Assembly: GCA_021300125.1 (NCBI GenBank)
Contig: JAJTHX010000421.1
Location: 1 to 9,780, forward strand
Reading direction: 5' to 3'
Length of the DNA stretch: 9,780 nt
Source of the DNA: Betaproteobacteria bacterium
Lineage (GTDB): Bacteria; Pseudomonadota; Gammaproteobacteria; Burkholderiales; SG8-41
Part shown: piece by piece, positions 6,759-9,780 of the stretch
Layout of the letters: every line of letters starts with the position of its first letter
How positions within the stretch are numbered: position 1 is the first letter of the stretch
Made by a program: the position numbers and the translations under genes
Notes under the pieces: generated by a model
Seen by the model: only the letters and a program-made list of their open reading frames with translations
Databases searched by the model: none
What the model was told of the DNA's origin: nothing

Positions 6759-7916
6759 TTACTGCAGGTGTGCGGCGATCCAGTCCGCGACATAGGTCGC
6801 GCCGAGAAAACGGTTATCGCCCTGGCAATGCTCGGCACCGCCTTCCTCCTCGGTAAAGATCTTCAGCGTCTTCTTTTTCGAGCTGACCGCGTCATACAAC
6901 AGCTTCGCATTGTCCACCGGCGAGATTGAATCCGCCTCGCCGTGGGTGACCAGGAAGGGGCAGGTGATCTTGTTGGCCACGCCTTCAAGCTTGTACTGCT
7001 CGCATTTTTTCATCGCCGAATCCATGTCCGGCATGCCCATCACCCAGGGCAACTGGTAATGGGGCGCAGAGAGCTGGGTGCCGCCGGATTCCTGGATTTT
7101 GCGGCGGGTGATCCAGGTCGCGTGGTAGTCGTAGTGCCCGCCCCAGGCAATGCAGGCGGCATAACGCTTCTCGAAAGCCGCAACCCGCGGCGCATAGTAA
7201 CCGCCCATGCTGTAGGCCATCACCGCGACACGTTTCGGATCGACATCCCTGCGCGAGGCCACATAGTCATAGGCCGCGGCGCCAGGCACCTCATAATCGG
7301 GACGGCTGGGGATTTCCTGCAGGCGCAGCGCCTCGCCCTGCCCCGGCCCGTCGATCGCCATGGTGTTGATGCCGCGCAGCGCAAGCTCAACACCGCCGAA
7401 CAGGATCGACAGCTCCTTGGTGCTGTCGAGCCCGTCGAAAAACACCACCGTCGGTTTGGGTCCTTCACCCGGCGCCTTCATGAACCATGCCGGCAGCGTG
7501 GTCGCCTTGCCTTCATGGGTGTAAGGCACCTCGACACGCTCGATGTTCGGGTAGCGGTGCTGGATGGCCAGCCTGAAGCAGCGCAGGCAATCCCTGTAGA
7601 GCCCGATTTTTTTGGGGCCCAACGCGACAAAACGCTCACCGACAAAGTAATAGGTCGCCGCGCGCAGATAATGGCCCGCGGCGGACATCACGAAGTTGTC
7701 TTTCATCGCCGCATCGCCCATCGCTTCGATGCGCTGCGCCTCTTTTTCCCATTCCGCGCCCCAGGCCTCGTTGTCACCGACCTTGCCCTTGAGGCGGCGG
7801 CCGACACGGTCGACTTCGCTCATCGCGGCACCGCCCCATCGCGCCATCTCGATGCAGATCATCATGCCCTGCGACCACATGAAGCTCTCGGGGAAATACT
7901 GGAAACCGGCTTTCAT
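6759..7916 (-). CDS. Alpha/beta hydrolase, FrsA / dihydroxypseudooxynicotine hydrolase type
   Basis: A 385-residue alpha/beta hydrolase with a long helical N-terminal region (about 1-125) before the catalytic domain, as in the FrsA-like group that includes 2,6-dihydroxypseudooxynicotine hydrolase, a C-C bond hydrolase. The catalytic triad is visible: nucleophile S236 in AYSMGGYY, acid D329 in HGEADSISP and H363 in GAEHCQGD. An oxyanion-type segment VVFFDGLDSTKE (157-168) and the strand AIDGPGQGEA (187-196) also match. There is no signal peptide, so it acts in the cytoplasm. The ATG at 7916 has GGAGAG at 7921-7926, four bases upstream. The gene starts 28 bases after the Bug receptor 3 stop. 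It could hydrolyse a C-C bond, ester or amide of an imported compound. The fold and triad are clear; the reaction is a guess from the nearest family I recognise. A peptidase or esterase role is possible. Confidence 0.9.
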   Translation of the reverse strand: MKAGFQYFPESFMWSQGMMICIEMARWGGAAMSEVDRVGRRLKGKVGDNEAWGAEWEKEAQRIEAMGDAAMKDNFVMSAAGHYLRAATYYFVGERFVALGPKKIGLYRDCLRCFRLAIQHRYPNIERVEVPYTHEGKATTLPAWFMKAPGEGPKPTVVFFDGLDSTKELSILFGGVELALRGINTMAIDGPGQGEALRLQEIPSRPDYEVPGAAAYDYVASRRDVDPKRVAVMAYSMGGYYAPRVAAFEKRYAACIAWGGHYDYHATWITRRKIQESGGTQLSAPHYQLPWVMGMPDMDSAMKKCEQYKLEGVANKITCPFLVTHGEADSISPVDNAKLLYDAVSSKKKTLKIFTEEEGGAEHCQGDNRFLGATYVADWIAAHLQ

Positions 7917-7944
7917 GATGCTCTCCGTAGTGATTAATGATTTT

Positions 7945-8928
7945 TTATTGCGAGGCGCTGCCGGCTAGGCCGATTTGCCTGAGAAGATCAGACTGCCGCG
8001 CAATGTCGGCCTTGAGCATCGCGGCAAAAGCCTCTGCAGTACCGCCCACGGGATCGGCGCCCTGGGTTGCCATGCGCTCACGAACCTCGGCCACCTGCAG
8101 CACCCCGTTGAGTTCAGCATTGACGCGGCGGACAACCGCAGCCGGCGCGCCCTTGGGCATCAGCACACCGTGCCAGATGCTGCTCTCATACCCTTTCAGG
8201 GTTTCACCGATGGCAGGTATTTCGGGCAGCCCCTGCGCGCGTTTCGCCGTGGTCACGGCAATCGCCCGGACCTTACCGGATTTCACATGCGGCATGGCAC
8301 CGATCATCGGACCGGACATTATCTGCACCTGACCGGATATCAGGTCAGTCATCGCCGGCGCACCACCCTTGTATGGCACGTGCACCATGCTCACACCGGC
8401 CATGACGCTGAATAGCGCCATGGCGAGGTGCGCAGCACTGCCGTTGCCCGAGGATGCATAGTTAAGCTGCCCCGGCCGCGCTTTGGCCAGCGCTATCAGT
8501 TCCGGCACTGTCTTCACGGGCAGCGAATTGTTGACCACCAGCAGCAACGCTATCGAATTGAGCTGGATCACCGGGGAGAAATCGCGCAGCGGTTCGTAAG
8601 ACAGGCCGCGATACAGCGTCGGGTTCACCGATACGCTGGCCGGAAGACAGTAGACCCAGGTGTAACCGTCGGCCGGTGCCCGGGCGCCGAGTTCGGTGCC
8701 AATGATGGCGTTGGCGCCACTACGGTTGTCGATGATGACCTGCTGCTTCAGTCGTTCTGACAACGGTCCAGCAATTAAACGAGCTACGGTATCGGTTCCA
8801 CCACCAGGCGGGAAGGGCACGATGAAACGGATCGGGCGGTTCGGATATTCCTGCGCAAAAATCGCCGTCGCTGACAGCATCAGCAGTATTCCCGCAGCAC
8901 TTCGCATGAATCCGTTCATGTTGAGCAC
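7945..8928 (-). CDS. Bug/TctC family periplasmic solute receptor 3 (divergent)
   Basis: A 327-residue TTT-type periplasmic receptor. The signal peptide ends at AIFA (residue 25), before Q26. Landmarks: IRFIVPFPPGGGTDTVAR (33-50), VIIDNRSGANAIIG (64-77), NYASSGNGSAAHL (156-168), HVPYKGGAP (183-191) and PHVKSGKVRAIAV (213-225). It departs from its neighbours in two places: WVYCLPA (91-97) replaces the usual LLMG-type strand, and VVNNSLPVKTVPEL (131-144) has Asn-Asn where the others have His-Pro. The C-terminus (LAGSASQ) lacks the usual ..I.PE ending. The start is uncertain. GTG at 8928 lies 4 bases after the Bug4 stop and 8 bases from GGCGGA (8937-8942), so I prefer it, with translational coupling. 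ATG codons at 8919 and 8907 are alternatives; the latter also gives a complete signal peptide. Confidence 0.93.
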   Translation of the reverse strand: MLNMNGFMRSAAGILLMLSATAIFAQEYPNRPIRFIVPFPPGGGTDTVARLIAGPLSERLKQQVIIDNRSGANAIIGTELGARAPADGYTWVYCLPASVSVNPTLYRGLSYEPLRDFSPVIQLNSIALLLVVNNSLPVKTVPELIALAKARPGQLNYASSGNGSAAHLAMALFSVMAGVSMVHVPYKGGAPAMTDLISGQVQIMSGPMIGAMPHVKSGKVRAIAVTTAKRAQGLPEIPAIGETLKGYESSIWHGVLMPKGAPAAVVRRVNAELNGVLQVAEVRERMATQGADPVGGTAEAFAAMLKADIARQSDLLRQIGLAGSASQ

Positions 8929-8932
8929 ACGC

Positions 8933-9780
8933 TCATTCCGCCGGAATTCCAGCGTCCTTGATCACTTTCGCCCACTTGGTGATTTCTGATTTGATGTAAG
9001 CGGCGAACGCCGCCGGCGTGCCGCCGTCGGGCTCGAAGCCCTGCGCTTCAAGGCGCTGCCGTGTCGGGCCGGCGAGAATTTTCACGGTGTCGCCGTGCAG
9101 GCGATCCACGATGGCCTTCGGTGTGCCGGCCGGCGCCAGCAGTCCGTACCAGGTCGCCGCGTCATACCCCTTGACGCCGGACTCGGCGATGGTGGGCAGC
9201 TCCGGCATGGCCTGTGAACGCCGGGTGGTGGTCACCGCCACCGGCCGCACCTTGCCCGATTTCACATGCGGCATCGCCGCCGGCATGGTCGCGAACATGA
9301 TCTGCACTTCGCCGGCGATGGTCGCCACCAGTGCCGGGCCGCCGCCCTTGAACGGCACATGCACCATGCTGATGCCGGCCAGCGACTTGAGCAGCTCGCC
9401 CGCGAGGTGCGATGAACTGCCGACACCCGCCGACGGAAAGTTGAGCGTGCCCGGCTTCGCTTTCGCCAGCGCGATCAGGTCCTTGATCGACTTCACCGGC
9501 AGCGAAGGATGCGCGACGAGAATGTTCGGCGTGATCGCCACCAGGCTCACCGGCGCGAAATCCTTCACCGGATCAAAGCCGAGTTTCCTGAACAGGCTGA
9601 CATTGACCGCGTTCGGCGCAACGTTGCCCATCAGCAGCGTGTAGCCGTCGGGAGCCGCGCGCGCGGCGAGTTCGGTGCCGATGTTGCCGGTGGCGCCGCC
9701 GCGGTTGTCGACCACCACCTGCTGGCCCAGTGTCTGCGTCAGCTGCTCAGCCATCACGCGGCCGACCTGGTCGGTGCCGC
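8933..9780 (-). CDS. Bug/TctC family periplasmic solute receptor 4 (5' end outside window)
   Basis: The C-terminal 281 complete codons of a TTT-type periplasmic receptor; the frame stays open to the right edge. The first visible residues, GTDQVGRVMAEQL, are the end of the family's ligand loop, so about 45 residues (signal peptide and first strand) are missing. Initiation inside the window at 9757 would cut the fold and is rejected. Landmarks: VVVDNRGGATGNIGTELAA, PDGYTLLMGN, AHPSLPVKSIKDLIALAK, FPSAGVGSSSHLAGEL, HVPFKGGGPA, PHVKSGKVRPVAV, and the ending AGIPAE. It looks like a canonical family member, closest by eye to Bug1 in the middle and C-terminal parts. The stop is TGA at 8933-8935; the Bug3 start follows after 4 bases. 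Confidence 0.93.
   Translation of the reverse strand, partial: GTDQVGRVMAEQLTQTLGQQVVVDNRGGATGNIGTELAARAAPDGYTLLMGNVAPNAVNVSLFRKLGFDPVKDFAPVSLVAITPNILVAHPSLPVKSIKDLIALAKAKPGTLNFPSAGVGSSSHLAGELLKSLAGISMVHVPFKGGGPALVATIAGEVQIMFATMPAAMPHVKSGKVRPVAVTTTRRSQAMPELPTIAESGVKGYDAATWYGLLAPAGTPKAIVDRLHGDTVKILAGPTRQRLEAQGFEPDGGTPAAFAAYIKSEITKWAKVIKDAGIPAE
8937..8942 (-). promoter_or_regulatory. Ribosome binding site of Bug3 inside the end of Bug4
   Basis: GGCGGA lies within the last codons of Bug receptor 4 (Pro-Ala-Glu-stop) and 8 bases before the GTG at 8928. The arrangement suggests that the two receptors are translated together. Confidence 0.5.

Noticed and set aside
5915..6856. 313-codon open frame on the plus strand opposite Bug2
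   Set aside because: Arg/His-rich antisense shadow of a Bug gene that has a strong ribosome binding site and signal peptide.
6942..7937. 331-codon open frame on the plus strand opposite the alpha/beta hydrolase
   Set aside because: Antisense shadow. The catalytic triad and Shine-Dalgarno are on the minus strand.
1..9780. CRISPR array, tRNA, rRNA, insertion sequence or phage genes
   Set aside because: I looked for direct repeats with spacers, tRNA-like arms, transposase motifs and terminal inverted repeats and saw none. The window is filled by metabolic genes.

Overview
The window looks like a chromosomal fragment of a GC-rich betaproteobacterium, most likely of the order Burkholderiales. 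The main reason is four genes of the Bug/TctC family (periplasmic solute receptors of the tripartite tricarboxylate transporter type), a family hugely expanded in Bordetella, Cupriavidus, Variovorax and relatives. Strong GC bias at third codon positions, which leaves long empty antisense frames, fits this. The assignment is inference; no rRNA or other marker gene is present.

Every gene I accept lies on the minus strand, so transcription runs from the right edge to the left. In that order: Bug receptor 4 (cut by the right edge), Bug receptor 3, an alpha/beta hydrolase of the FrsA / 2,6-dihydroxypseudooxynicotine hydrolase type, Bug receptor 2, an SMP-30/gluconolactonase-type enzyme, Bug receptor 1, an MmgE/PrpD family protein, and an ACMSD-like amidohydrolase. 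Gaps between these eight genes are only 4 to 45 bases and no intrinsic terminator separates them, so they probably form one catabolic operon. After a 101-base gap comes a lysine-rich, membrane-anchored protein resembling DUF2059 proteins. It ends at a strong bidirectional hairpin terminator (50-81). The left edge carries a REP-like palindromic repeat.

The likely theme is import and breakdown of one or more organic acids. The Bug proteins would bind carboxylated ligands in the periplasm; the cytoplasmic enzymes could perform C-C or ester hydrolysis, lactone hydrolysis, dehydration or isomerisation, and decarboxylation or hydration of a ring-cleavage type acid. The substrate cannot be read from the sequence. 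No TctA/TctB membrane subunits and no regulator are present in the window, so the receptors are orphans here.

Nothing in the window amounts to a clearly new system. The most interesting point is the alternation of four diverged Bug receptors with unrelated catabolic enzymes in one transcription unit. Three starts were moved from the longest open frame to internal ATGs (SMP-30 5704, Bug2 6718, MmgE/PrpD 3774), the first two because a clear Shine-Dalgarno sequence decides them.
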